DNA of 64,000 bases from Bryum argenteum (Eukaryota > Streptophyta > Bryopsida > Bryales > Bryaceae), in contig CM073321.1 in the NCBI GenBank assembly GCA_037043015.1, positions 19,093,001 through 19,157,000 of the forward strand. The letters run 5' to 3'. How positions within the stretch are numbered: position 1 is the stretch's first letter; every line of letters starts with the position of its first letter. The notes beneath the pieces are model-generated. The model had not been told where the DNA came from, searched no databases, and saw only the letters and a list, made by a program, of their open reading frames with translations. Position numbers and translations under genes: made by a program. Shown here one piece after another: positions 48,006-60,108 of the stretch.

Positions 48006-49940
48006 ATGGCGCGCGGTGCTTCCCGGGAGCGGAAGCCACTGTACGTCCCACGGCAGATCGCGGAGTGGAAGAAGTACCCCGACGTTGAATGGCTCACCGA
48101 GGCAGGATTGTTGCGATACGCAAACCACCTCCGTGAGAATATTGACCTCGGACGATGCAGGGCATTTATCGCCTCAATGAGGAGCGGCGGCAGAGGATCC
48201 TAACAACACCGAGGTGGCCGGGTCGTGGAAGGGGTCCTCGTTAGGTACTCCCGAGGTACCTCCACCAATTCTTCGGTTGGGATGGCACGGGGTCACTAGT
48301 CGTCACCGCACAAAGAAGCAGCAGCCCTGCACACACCCCGACACCACGGTTTACACCCACGGGTACCCTGTCCGAGGAGGAGGCAAGTTCAACGTTTACG
48401 ATATCACACGGAACAATCCTAACATGCCCGACCCGTGGTTTGGCGTAATCCGTGGCATACTCGGCCAAGTATTTTTTCGAATGACCGCAATGCAAAGCAT
48501 CCGGATCAAATTGCATTGTGTGTCATGGCGGGCCGCGGCGAAAAAGATTAATCAGGGTCGGCTCGTGGGCGAGAATGCGGTGAATCAAATCCAAGGGCAT
48601 GTCCAGAGTGCGACTACGAGCCCCATCGCCCCATTTTTGACCACGCTTTATCGGCCATTTCTTGATTACCACCGGGTAAACCATCACCCCCGGGCCATGG
48701 GCACCTTCCTTGATGTACTGTGCAGCGAGGTGGCGAGAATCCCAAAGAAGCCAAACACCACGCCAACCCACCGTGAAAGCGGCCACGCACCGAGGAGGAG
48801 GGGACAACATGAGGAGGCGGCCCCATGGAGATCGCCAGTACATCCACGACCACGGAGTTCGGCCCCCGCGCCAAGGAGTTCGAGGCCCAAAAACGCACAA
48901 TGGAGACTTGTATGGAAGAGATGCTGCACTTCCTTCACAAATACGGAGCAACAAAGTGACAGACCTCGGCCAAGTACAAAGACTCGGGAGACTCGGCATA
49001 AGCGCCATACGGCACACCGATGCGGACAACCTGTGCCACGGCTCGTAAGTCCATGGAGGAGTACAAGCCGGAGGTCCACTCCACACCACCAACTCCAGGG
49101 ACAGATAACTTCCCTGCAACCAACTCGATGCACGGGATCTAGAACTCCAGGCAGCCACGAAAAGGTCCCGCACTTTCGAGGACCAAAGCACCAGGGACAG
49201 GGAGAGAATTGAGCGGCTAGACCGCCAAACTGCCGAACTCCTCGCCAAATGCAAGACATTGTCAGAGGAGTTGGCCCTCAAAGCCACGACCCCCTTCTCC
49301 AATGCCACGGACATGGACACGGTGCAGTGGCACCGCTAGGAGGTGGAAAACGCCCGGGAGAACTTCGAAGCCAACAAGGTGGCTTGGACGAATCACGCGG
49401 CTAGAATTATCGCCACCACAAAGATACCACATCTTTGATCGAACCACACACATCGGAAGAACCCCCCGTAGCATTCCTTGATCAATGCACAGGTGATGCA
49501 ATAATCGCATTGGAGCTTGAGGGCTCCGACAACACCTGGGGCAGCCAAGGCGAACCCTTCCTCGGAGAGGATGACGAGGAGGTACAACCTCAACCCATGG
49601 AGGAACCAGAACTGACCCACCCCGGACATACACCCACGAGGAGGATTATGACAACATACGGAGGAGGAGGACACCCACGAGCAAAAACCCCCTACACACG
49701 CCGGGGGCAGGGCAATGGACACTAACTCCGGGAAAGGCATCTATCAATTCCCGACACAAATTGGAGAAGAGAGGGTGGACATACCTGAGGGGTTTACAGA
49801 CCACGAACAGACGCCACACCAGTCTCCGCGGCAGCACCCCTCGTGTCGCGCACCTCTCCTTGAGGAGTGCCCGCAACACCAAGGGCCCAAGGGGGACACC
49901 GGAGTGATGCCCGGGCCTTGGGGTGCCAAGGTGAAGGGAA
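48006..49940 (+). mobile_element. Element B third ORF region (ORF3)
   Basis: It starts MARGASRERKPLYVPRQIAE. Matches to A include DLGRCRAFIASM and PWFGVIRGILGQVFFRM, then SPIAPFLTTL. A helical part and an acidic tail follow. Function unknown. Fossil. Confidence 0.55.
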
Positions 49941-49944
49941 CCTA

Positions 49945-51140
49945 AGTGGGCCTAGTGTGGGAGAGGACCCCGGGCGTTGGAGACGCCTCTCACCCACGGA
50001 GACTAGGAGCCACGACGGAATGGACATGAGATTATGGAAGCTCATGTTGCCACGATTCCGGGATGCTAAGGAGCACCTCAGTTGGAGGTGTGAGCTAAAA
50101 GTTATGGGAGTTGGAAGATTGTGGGACTAAAGTGAGTGCTGTCCAGGGACAGTGCTGGACTGGGAAGCTGGCCCGGGACTCCCGAATCTTCAGAGGGGCA
50201 TAACTCCCTCAATACTTGTCGGAATGAGGCAAGTAAGGTGTCTATCGGCATCTGCTTGACGAGTAGATGTCGATAGAGTGGTCGCTCGTCGCGTTTGGAT
50301 GCGGGACGAGGTAGATACGAGCCCTGGAAGGTTCGGGAAGTCTCCGGGGCCTTCCAGCGGCTAAGGCATTGGGAGATTGGGTGGTCTTCCAAAACTAAGA
50401 GGTGTGAGGGTCCAGCCCTTCACCTAGGACCAGGGGGCTGCCGAATCCCACAGAGTATACTATGGGGACGGCTGGTCTCCCTCCCCACTCCCATGGTGCC
50501 TTGGTGGTGACCAAGGTGGGAGTCCCGAGTGGTGTGGCTAGTGTTGGGGCCTCACCATGGGGACTCCCAAGCCAAGGTGAGTCCCAATGGGTGGAGCTAG
50601 TGTTGGGGCTCCACCATGGGGACTCAAAGTGCAAAATGAGGCACGGTGGGTGGAGCTAGTGTTGGGGCTTCACCACGGTGGCTCATAAGGACAAGGTGAG
50701 TCCCGGTGGGGAGCTAGTGTTGGGGCTTCACCACGGGGGACTCATATAGGCAAAATGAGGACCATGAGTGCTACCGATGTGGGGTGGTGTCTCACCGCCG
50801 GCGTTGTGATTACTTGGTGGCCTTGGGGTCACCATGGTGGTCATGGGCGGTGGTGAGGAGACACCACCAAGTGCGGTTAGGCCGCGTGGTATGGGAGTGC
50901 CACCAAGTTGGGCCTTGGACATAAGTGGAAGTCCGCACCTAACCATTGGCTACCTACGAAGGAGTTGAGTCCCGGTTGCATGAGTAGGAGGGATTGATAA
51001 CCAAGCGGTGAGCTTGGTGGTTGGTATGGAGAGCTAACTTTGTGCATGTGGGGGATGTGCAGAGTTAGCGCTCGTGACACTTGCTAGAGTTGGGAAAAAG
51101 TTGGTGTAAGCTAAGGTGAGCTAGCAAGGGTTGCGACACC
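49945..51140. repeat. 1.2-kb segment in element B with a minisatellite
   Basis: Sequence absent from element A. It contains four tandem units of about 57-60 bases (50525-50760), each with GAGCTAGTGTTGGGG, a TCACCAYGG word and GGACTC. No coding frame is credible. It may be a separate insertion, but its ends and target duplication could not be defined. Confidence 0.55.
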
Positions 51141-51731
51141 TCGGCAAGCTCACCCCCATACCACCTTCCGGTTCTGTCACCACCTACACAGTACGAGTCC
51201 CCGGTGAGACAAAATCCGGATGGTACTTACCCATGGCCGACTCGGGCCGAGTCCCCGGTAGCCCACTCGGACCCCCTGCCCACGTTCTCCCCGTTGCGAG
51301 TAATACCCTCCCCGTTATCTCTCGCCCAGCGGCAAAATCCTCCTCCAGAAGGAGGAACAGGAGGGGTGGAACATGGAAGACGCGGATGAAGACGGAGACG
51401 AGGCCTCGGAGTCCATGCAGTTCGTGTTGCGTTATTTCCACGAACACCCGGACCTCACCGCACATTATGCCAACTCTGAGACTACAGGGCGATAGTGCCC
51501 TGCATGCAATCGGACCTTAGGGGGTACGGTGTTCGATGTGTATACACATGCGCTCAATTTTCGAGGAAACCATGTCCTGATACATCGAGCAGTGGCCGAC
51601 GCACTCCGTCGACTGTACCACGGCGAAGAACCCCCTCGTAGCGGTCGACAATTTCCCGGGAGCAAGCTGACCCAAACAGAGGCCCACCCCACGCGCCTAA
51701 AGCCGGCAATTCGAGGACGAATTGCACTCGC

Positions 51732-51743
51732 AGGAGGGCAAAA
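51732..51743 (+). promoter_or_regulatory. Polypurine tract of element B
   Basis: AGGAGGGCAAAA lies directly before the 3' LTR. Confidence 0.65.
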
Positions 51744-52512
51744 TGTTACCCGCCAAACCACGGGTATCATCATCGAAGACCACAACCACGGGAGACCAGG
51801 AATTAACGACGACCCCGGGCTCGAGGCCAAGGACACAGTGATCGAGGGACCACGAGGATCGAGACCGTGACACAGAGCGAAGAAAGTCGAAGGGCGCGCA
51901 AGGGATTAGGTTTTATTATAAATAAGGGTAGAATGATACAATAGCAGCTCCTTGTATTGCTAGAACAGGATGTTAGCCACGAGTGCGTACTCACGAACTT
52001 TGTAGCCTTACGGCATTCTCCAATTCAATGCAAACACAGGACTCGGTCAATTCTATCTTTACCCCGCCTCTATCTATTTTCTACTACCCTCCTCTAATCG
52101 TGCTTCATGCATGGAGGCCTTGGCACCGTGGTAGTCACCGAGTCGGAGCCGTGGTGTCTCAATCTCTCACGCGTGGTTGTCTGCACTGCCGTCGCAAACG
52201 CCCCGCCCAAGGATCTGTCTCGCCGAACCAGCACCGTCGTGGCCGTGGAAGTGAGCCAAGGACGAGTCACCCCGAGATCTGAAACCCTAGGTCTTGACCC
52301 CCCTCGATCATACCTCGGCCGCTCAGGACTGGCTCGCCCGACCGAATTAATCACTAGGTGATTGCGGCCCGGTCAACGACCGCCATACCCTACCCGGACC
52401 CTGGGAGTAATTGTGAGCGTCGTCTCCAAGCCCCGGTCTTCTCCTTGTTTCCTACCTTTACCTTCCCCGTTCTCATACCTCGGGCATCTCCATACCCGTA
52501 CCCCGGCTAACA
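51744..52512 (+). repeat. 3' LTR of element B
   Basis: 769 bp, a copy of 41363-42128. Unit D2 begins about eight bases to the right. Confidence 0.92.
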
Positions 52513-52725
52513 ACGGCGCATAACGGATATTTAACTAATTATGGACAAATTCCGAACTAATGGATATTTTCACTAAATACATAAGTATCAAAATGTATGG
52601 CGGATTAATAAATAATAGAAAAGCAAACAAGAAATATTGAAAATCAAGCATTATATATTGAAAAGTGCATGTAAAAAGAAAACTAAATAAATTATATCGG
52701 CCGAAGGCCAATACAACTAAAACCG

Positions 52726-52845
52726 CTAAACCCTAAACCCTAAACCCTAAACCCTAAACCCTAAATCCTAAACCCTAAACCCTAAAGACCCTGAACCCTA
52801 GACCCTAAACCCTAGACCCTAAACCCTGAACCTTAGACCGTAGAC
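52726..52845. repeat. Interstitial telomere-type repeats
   Basis: About eight CCCTAAA units followed by diverged CCCTAGA and CCCTGAA units. The unit type is the Arabidopsis-type plant telomere. It lies about 200 bases inside the left end of D2. Confidence 0.9.
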
Positions 52846-53159
52846 TACAGGTCTCGTCCCCAACCCACATTAGCTGAAATTCTGTATCGGACGGCCGCCG
52901 ATAGAAGCCCAAGGAATATGACGAAGTAGTAGTAACAATTTCGGAACTCAGCTCAGAATAGGAATCCAAAAGGTTGCACACTCATTCATACACAAATCAA
53001 TTCAATATGATTGAGAGGGATACATGGATACAATGCCATGAACAGCAAAGTCCAATATCGGCCGCCAGCCGAGAAATGCGAGACGAATGAAAGAAGAGGA
53101 GTACATTAAAAGTGTACGATACAATGATCGCTACATCAAAGACAGAGTAGGATATAGTG

Positions 53160-56100
53160 TGTCGGATGCCATGTATTCACTTTATCTTCCCTTACACGTT
53201 TATTGGTGTAAAACCCGTGTTCAGGTGACTCGTGTATCGTTCCAGGGATTCCGTGAAGTGACCAAGACAAGTAGTGCTAAAACAACCAAACCCACAAACG
53301 TTTCTAGTCCCAACTTATATTTTAGCCTTGCATGGCAAGGGTATCCCTTTGTAAGAGGGGATGCACAAAGACTCTTTCCCTTATGTTTACCGTGGCGGAA
53401 ACTTCCACACTTAGACTCTTCTCACACACGCACACACTAAGGCACACATTACGTCCTCACAACTAATCCGTCCTATCCGTCCGAACTAGCAGGTTACGCA
53501 GGCCGTCCTGGTTACCTATCACACTTACTACAATGACAGACTCCAAGAGCTCCGAATCCGGCTAGAAGACATCTACACGTATTCTGGTCACGTACTGTGC
53601 TTGATCCGTCCTCCGAGACTACAGAGGAACCCAAGTCTGTGGCAGCCGGAGGTCGGATTGAATCCGGCCTCGCACATTCTACTCCCAGACCCTCTCAGAC
53701 CGTAAAGTATTCACCACAGCAGTTTCCCTCTCTCAGACACCTAGACCAGTTCAAGACACAAGGCACTCAAGAATATGCCCAACCCGACTTCTACTCCACA
53801 GAAACGATCTAACAAAGAATCCGGATTCCTAACTCCCAACTCATAACCCAACACAATAGATCCGACTTTCCAAGCACTCAACTGAAAAGGAGACAGGGAA
53901 ATGATCACACCAAATATGCGCATAAGAAGGTTCGATTAACACTCAAGCAAGGAATGTCTTAGGTGGCCATACTACCACCTATAAGTACTTCTAAGTCAAC
54001 GAATTAGATACCTAACTGGATTGCGGCGCCGGCCTACAAGGCCTACTCCTCAAAAAGCGGCACGCATTCCCAAAAAGAAAATACTATACTGGCCTAGGAC
54101 GGATCCCAATCCGACCTCCTAACCCTGGCCGTCCTCCGACTGCCGACCTCTAAAACATCCTACCTCCTCCTTCGCGAACTAACTCCGTGCTTCGGCAGCT
54201 TCAGTGGCGTCGCTGCGATACGTCCTGCCTTCACTCTCTTGCCCGTATTGGTTATCACGTACTCGTCCTCGCTGGAGTTGGTCTCGTCCCCGCTCTTCAA
54301 CTCTTCTTCTTCTGAGTGCTCAAGGCCGATGACGTGAAGCTTCTGGGCTCCAGGAGACTTCTCGTATTCCTCGGCCGTGAGCTTCCTCTCCGCGGTGCGA
54401 GTATTCTTGGCCGGAGAGTCTGCTGGGACGGAAGCGTCTCCCTCCGTCTTCACCTTCGCCTTGCCCTTCGTGTCGGTCGGACTGGAGGGTCCAGCATCCG
54501 TCCTCTCCATCTTAATCGGATCCGGCCTAGGGGTCTTGGCCGGAGTAGAAGTGAAAGCCGGCATGACTACCTCCTTCATCTGCTCCCGGACGGCGTCGAG
54601 GAGCACCTTGAGCTCAGCGTTGCTCTTCTCAACCTTCGTGGCGTACGTCTTCGCCGCCAAGAGAAACTTTTTGAAGGTTTCCGCCTTGAACACTTCCGAT
54701 TCCAGGATTCCGGCCTCGTACAGGTTCGCCTTCTGCAGTACCTCGGCCGGAGTCTCGCAGATTTCGACGAGCTTTACGACCTGCTCGTTTGCCGTGATTA
54801 CGGCCTGCCGTCCGACCAGGCGTTCTTCCTCCCTTCTTCTGACCGTCTCACGAAGCCGTCTATTCTCCAAGGTTAGCTTCGTCAGTTGCTTCTCCATCTG
54901 TCGGAACTGCTCCTCGTCCGGCTTGGAGTCCCACTTCTGTTTCACCTCCAGTAACGTCTTCACCCCAAACTCTTGGCATAGCTTTGACAGCAGCTGTTGG
55001 TAGAAGAAATACTGGCACCTGGCTTCCGTGAAGTGGTGCCATGCTCGCCTCATGGGATCCGGATGGTTGGCGGACGGACTGAGAGGTGGAGGAAGTCTGG
55101 GGTCGTTCGGATTTATAGGGTTCTCCCAGTCGGCCGTAACTTCCCCTTCATCCACCGGCCTCGAAGGCTGTCCTCGCTCAATCTGAGTTCCGGCCTCGGT
55201 CGGGTTCGTAAGAGGGGACGGGGACGGAAGGATGATTACCTCTGGACCCGTCCGCGGTGGGGTTGCCCCTGGAGCCGGCTCTTCTGGCGCGTCTGGTGGG
55301 ACGTCCCCGTCGTCTGATCCTACCTCGTCCTCCTCCTCGTCCGAGTACACGGCCTTGCTGTCCGCGCTCTCCTCCGACTCGAACACTCCGTTGTTTTGCG
55401 ACGATAGCGCAATCTCGTAGTTCGACTCCTCCTCCTCCGTCAGCACCTCCTCCTTCTTGTACAGGTGGTAAAGGAAAGGAGTAATAGGGCTAGGACGGGT
55501 TTTACCTACATTCGCCGCGAGCCGGGCGACTAGGTCGCGGATGATCATTCCCCAGTCGACCTCCCGTTCTCGGCGCAGGGACCCCAGGACGGTGTTGGCG
55601 AGCCGGACGGTTATGCGATGCGGCTTCTCCCCGTGGATGATCGGCGCCAAAAACTTGATGATGGCGCGCTCCCTCGGATCCTTGCAATCTTCCACCGAGT
55701 AGCCGTTATTCTTGTGCGGACTCTCGTGGAACGCCTTATTCGCCCATTTGTATTTCCGGCCGCACAACCCTACTCCACTGTTTACGGTCAGGCCGTAAAC
55801 AACTCTCCAATGGTCGGCCGTCCAGGAAGCCGGCTTCCCTCTGACCGTCCCCTCGAACTGATTTGGCGCGCCGACCTTGATCTCGCGCACCATCTCCGCG
55901 TCGCGCAAACCCCAGGGCGTGTCCAGCAGGCCGGCTAGTCCCATCTTCTCGAGATCCTCCGTCAAGGACTTCTTCTTGTCCTCCTCGATCGGAATGTACG
56001 GTGACACTAACTTGATGGAGATCTTCAGCTCCTCCTGCTCCTGAGCGGAAGCGGACGCCGTTCCTGCCATGGGAAAGAAGTGCGAGAGAAAATACAAAGT

Positions 56101-56607
56101 GGCCGGGCTGAGATCGGCCAGTGGGCCGAATCGGAGCTAAGGAACGGAAAGGAGAAGACGGAAGGCAGGGCACAAGAAGACAAAAGGCGCAGAAAGCGAG
56201 GAGGCAGGTGACGACAAGGGCGGACGGGTGGCCTTTTATTGAGGGAGCCGGAGTTAAGTCCGATCATCATGACTTGGTCTGCCGCCATCATTGTCCTCTC
56301 CGTACGGAGTCGCCTTCTAGATTTCTCGCCATTATTAAATTCTTTGCCACTCCGTCCTTCACCTGCCGTCATAACTCCTATTCCGGCCTCTGACAGCACG
56401 TCCTAGCCGTACGGTGACAAAGTAGGAATTGGAAAATCCGTCCTTATTAACACAAACTAGATTTTAACTAATACACTTACATATAAAAACGTAATTGCCT
56501 TCTAATATACGGCTTGGCACATACATAGGTCGGATTCTAGACTCTATACTTATTCTTAATGCGCAGTAGAACTTAGTGGCCAAAAATCGAAAAAACGGGG
56601 TCCGACA
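53160..56607 (-). mobile_element. Element C, copy 2 (C2), intact-looking
   Basis: A 3448-bp unit with ends TGTCGGATG and GGTCCGACA and a perfect 5-bp target duplication TAGTG (53155-53159 and 56608-56612). It is inverted relative to C1 and lacks the C1 MITE. It encodes one long uninterrupted frame and therefore looks whole for that gene. No internal LTR pair was found. It may be a long solo LTR or a single-gene non-autonomous element. Confidence 0.82.
54160..56070 (-). CDS. C2 gene, 636-residue ORF3-like protein
   Basis: The preferred start is the ATG at 56070 (MAGTASASAQEQEEL); the frame is open for nine more codons upstream. The N-terminal globular part (about residues 1-210) includes NSGVGLCGRKYKWANKAF, REREVDWGMIIRDLVARL and RPSPITPFLYHLY. 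The last two resemble ORF3 of gypsy elements A and B. An acidic segment and a proline-rich segment follow, then a coiled coil (about 380-520, for example ENRRLRETVRRREEE), and a basic C-terminus (GVSSRRRR). No catalytic motif, signal peptide or membrane segment is seen. A TATA-like AATAAAAGGC (minus strand, 56240-56231) lies about 165 bases upstream. Function unknown. Confidence 0.65.
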   Translation of the reverse strand: MAGTASASAQEQEELKISIKLVSPYIPIEEDKKKSLTEDLEKMGLAGLLDTPWGLRDAEMVREIKVGAPNQFEGTVRGKPASWTADHWRVVYGLTVNSGVGLCGRKYKWANKAFHESPHKNNGYSVEDCKDPRERAIIKFLAPIIHGEKPHRITVRLANTVLGSLRREREVDWGMIIRDLVARLAANVGKTRPSPITPFLYHLYKKEEVLTEEEESNYEIALSSQNNGVFESEESADSKAVYSDEEEDEVGSDDGDVPPDAPEEPAPGATPPRTGPEVIILPSPSPLTNPTEAGTQIERGQPSRPVDEGEVTADWENPINPNDPRLPPPLSPSANHPDPMRRAWHHFTEARCQYFFYQQLLSKLCQEFGVKTLLEVKQKWDSKPDEEQFRQMEKQLTKLTLENRRLRETVRRREEERLVGRQAVITANEQVVKLVEICETPAEVLQKANLYEAGILESEVFKAETFKKFLLAAKTYATKVEKSNAELKVLLDAVREQMKEVVMPAFTSTPAKTPRPDPIKMERTDAGPSSPTDTKGKAKVKTEGDASVPADSPAKNTRTAERKLTAEEYEKSPGAQKLHVIGLEHSEEEELKSGDETNSSEDEYVITNTGKRVKAGRIAATPLKLPKHGVSSRRRR

Positions 56608-56612
56608 TAGTG

Positions 56613-57140
56613 TATCGGAAAGCCATAGGTAGCTAAGTCACTTATCGGCCGCCAGCCGAGAAACAGTAAACTAAAGAGAAGGAGGGAGTACAACAAAGCA
56701 ACCAATGAACGCTACAATCGTGAAAACAATGAATATACTCCAGTCAACTGTCATGGATAGGAAAGACCGAAAACAAGAGTAATGGAATGAGCTGTAGCAT
56801 ATTGATAATGATGAGTATGCCGTAGCAAAAATACAACGGGTATGCATGGATTATAGACATTAAACGCAGTAGTGAGGTGAGTCGGATAAGAACCAGCGGG
56901 TAGAGCGTGGTGTCGGCCGGCAGCCGATAGGAGGTCGGAGTTTCTGGTGGGAAAGCATATGAGATCTGTATCGGCCGGCTGCCGATAGAAGGACGGAGTT
57001 GATAGAGCGAAAGCCTATGAGATCAGTATCGGCCGGCAGCCGACAAGTGCAGAGCAGGTCCGTCATAGAGTGGGAGGATGCAAGGGAGGCTCACATGAAG
57101 CGTGTCGGCCGGAAGCCGATACAAATGTATGCGGAACACC
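56613..57140. other. D2 flank downstream of the DUF7869-like gene
   Basis: No gene. Five D palindromes occur between 56643 and 57121, most about 60 bases apart. It may include the 3' untranslated region of the minus-strand gene. Confidence 0.5.
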
Positions 57141-60108
57141 TTAGAGAACAGCTTCAGCGGCCTCAAGGTTAGACATTGCAGCTGCAGCGGCCTGCTCGGG
57201 AATGATATGTGTAGCTGGTGGACCTTTCTTTGCATGTGACGGCATCCTATGAGAGAACAGAACAGTGTTGACATTCACAATCTGAGGAACACAAGGCTCC
57301 TTATGCCAGCAGCGAGTCCAATACTCCCTAGCGATGATTGATTTTCCTTCCTTCTTAGCTCGTATAGGGGTCCACCATTCGATCTTGAAATTGCCATAGG
57401 TAGGACCAGGCGTCAGATCAACACACTCAAGGACTCGTCCCAAGCAGACAGGAAGGAAATGGTCGTCGCTGGGGCGGCATAAGACAAAGTCACCAAGAAG
57501 AACATCACGGAATGGATTAAAGTTAAGCCTCGGTCGGTCTTTAGCAGGACCACAGTAAGGATAAGCAACTGCATCATCCTCAGGCGTAATGTCCTGTGAG
57601 AAAGAGGAGCAAGATCCAGAATCTTGGGAGGCACGAGAATGATCACGAGTCCAGTCTGAAATAGGCCAAAATCCTTTTACAAGAACGTCAGGGGTAGACG
57701 GTAATGGTGAATTGATCTCTCGGTTGATTTGCTCCCAGTAGCCAACAGGTCTAGCCATCTCCTCGCAGTAACGTCTGTTACGCGCCATACCGGACGTCCA
57801 GAACTCAATGAACTTAGAAATACCGTGCTTGATGAAACCCTGTTTGTCATTGCACTCCGAGGCACGAGCTTGCTCCTTCACAGAGTTCAACTTGTTGGGG
57901 TTCACCTCCGTGACGCCCCATAACGGCTTAAATGGAACAGGACGTGGGTCGCCAGATGGAATTCTAGGTCTTCCTTGCTCGTCAGAAGTCCACATCTTGA
58001 CGGGGGGACCGGGTGGGAGCCATGAAGAATCAGTGGATTTCCTCTTATACCTCATGACAGGCCAGCCGCGATCGTCTCCGTCCTCTTCGACCCAGAACTT
58101 GAAAAGATGGATATCACCAAGTCCAACAATTTTGTTGACACCGTCGTGATGAAAGTCCTTGACGTAGGATTTGAAATCCGCAACCTCTTGAACAAATTCA
58201 AGAATGAACAAGACTATCTTCTGCGAGTCCATAAAGGCCTTCATGGGATCGCCTAGAACGTACGTGTTCTTCCGCTTGATGAGCTTGGAAAGGTAACTGA
58301 AATGGGCATCAATATCCTCGTGAGTGTGGCCAACAATGAGGAACCCAACAGTGACCTCCTTAAAAATGCGCCGAGCGGTCAGCAAAGAGCAAAAGGCCAT
58401 CACAAATCTGTTCTTATTGTCCTTTGCGGAATTATCAAGTTGCAGGAATAGCTCACGCGGAAGCGGAACGAGCGGAGGTCCAGGTTGTGAAGGACCGAAT
58501 TGAGTCCCGGTGGCGGGTGGGATCGATGCGAAACGCCTAGACTTTCCATGTAGCAAAGCTTGGAAGAAGCTGTTCTGTGGAAGTGTGGGAAAGAGCTCCC
58601 GGGATTCACGTACAGGTGGCTTCTCAAGCGCTCGCAGTACACGACACAAAGAAGAGATGGTGAAGTTGGAATCCCCCGGCCAGAGCGGAGTGGAGTAGTG
58701 TGCGTACGCACCATCACCGGGGCCGTGTGTCAACATGCCGGTAACAGAAACCGGAATCTGTCCAAGGCCAGCAGTAGCTTTTGTAATCCTCTGCATTCTG
58801 GGAATGGCCGTCTTCGTGGTATCCATCTTGTCATGGATTATACATAGAAACTCAGAGGGATTCTCGCAGGATTGGGAACTCCAGCCACCATATATATGGC
58901 GGCATGCACGCTGATAATTGAGATGGCGATTCCGGTCATCGACTAATGTCTGCCATTCATCACAGCCCCTTGGGTACTTGGATATGCACTCCACAAGGAA
59001 GTCACATTCAGTACACTTAGAGAAGCTGCTCCCAACAGCTTTAACCTCGACGTTCTTGAAGTGGTTCTTTTGAAGCTGACTGACGGTGGACTGAGAGACC
59101 GGCTTATGGTGGCATTTGATATTCACCTGGAAGGAGGAGATAAGGAAGGATGTCAACATCCAGGTCGACGCCTCCTATCGGCCGGCAGCCGACAGGAGTG
59201 CACTGACATAAGCAGGAACTAATCACTAACGGAGTATTGGCTGCCAGCCGACAAGTAGCACAGCAATGACTAGATAAGCCACGACGGAATTGACAGAAGA
59301 AGAAAAAGAAGAATGGTCTAATTGGAAACATCCGAAAGATAGCAACCTAGTGTATCGGCCGGCAGCCGACATCGAGGACAAAGAGGAAATAAGAATGATT
59401 GAGACTTACTTGATTCACTTGCTCGCGCATGGTGTCCCAGTTGAGCGCAGATGGAACAACCTTCAGATTGTCAACTCGATTATTTCCAACAAGCCTAAAC
59501 TCGTTAGGCATCTGGTCCGCATTCTCGTCAATAATCTTCTGCAGGGTTGCTCTGGCCTGAATTGTATGCGGGCGTGGACGAACAGCTCCAGAATTGCCAT
59601 GCGATCCGCTCACTGATCCACCCATTGCTGCAACCTTGTAGACGTGGTAAGCTGATCAGGAGACACCGTGAATGATATACCAAGCGTTCTCGCAGACCTC
59701 AACATTCTCAAGCGTGATGAATTTCCTCCCTCCCGGTTCATGTACATGAAGTTGACTTTGAACGGCATACGCTGTCTCTCTTCTAATTTCAAAAGAGCAA
59801 GCATAGTACTTACAACAAAGGATTCGAGTAGACTCCCACGGAAATGTCTGACAGCACCTCCTCTTGCAGCAAAGCTGTGAACTAACCTTGCGAATTTCAT
59901 CATCCGAGGTCTTCGATTTAAGCCTAGACCCAGCGGGCTGCTCCTTTGACAAGAGTCTACGAGGAACGGACCTGTAGGGATTCCGAGGCACGCCCTGAAG
60001 TCCCAGATGTTCGAAGGTGGAATTCTGAGCGGCCTCAGAGCAGATTATGACAATGTCAGACAGGAGTTGACCGCCTTCAAGTCGAGTCCGCGAAAGAGGC
60101 CATCTCAT
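57141..60108 (-). CDS. DUF7869-like protein, possible transposase
   Basis: The last exon (59128-57141) follows an AG acceptor after a pyrimidine tract. The preceding exon (about 59625-59411) ends at a GTAAGT donor. An upstream coding part (60108 to about 59640) has a cysteine-rich start (CCKRRCCQTF) and ends ENVEVCENAWYIIHGVS, typical of this family as I recall it. The last exon contains CIIHDKMDTTKTAIPRM, LFLQLDNSAKDNKNRFVMAF and VGHTHEDIDAHFSYL. These are the DUF7869 landmarks, and their spaced acidic residues would suit an RNase H-like nuclease. A transposase role is an inference. The intron 59410-59129 carries three D palindromes. The junction of the two upstream exons is uncertain. This gene is absent from truncated D1. 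Confidence 0.65.

Larger units (their letters stand above)
41363..52512 (+). mobile_element. Ty3/gypsy LTR retrotransposon B
   Basis: An 11.15-kb element related to A, with 0.77-kb LTRs sharing TGTTA/TAACA ends, the same primer-binding-site sequence, gag, pol and ORF3. The LTRs look roughly 96% identical by eye. It is clearly more broken than A, with probably ten or more breaks, and carries an extra 1.2-kb segment absent from A. Its left flank is the ParB-like gene of D1, its right flank is the left end of D2, and no target duplication is seen. Fossil. Confidence 0.9.
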
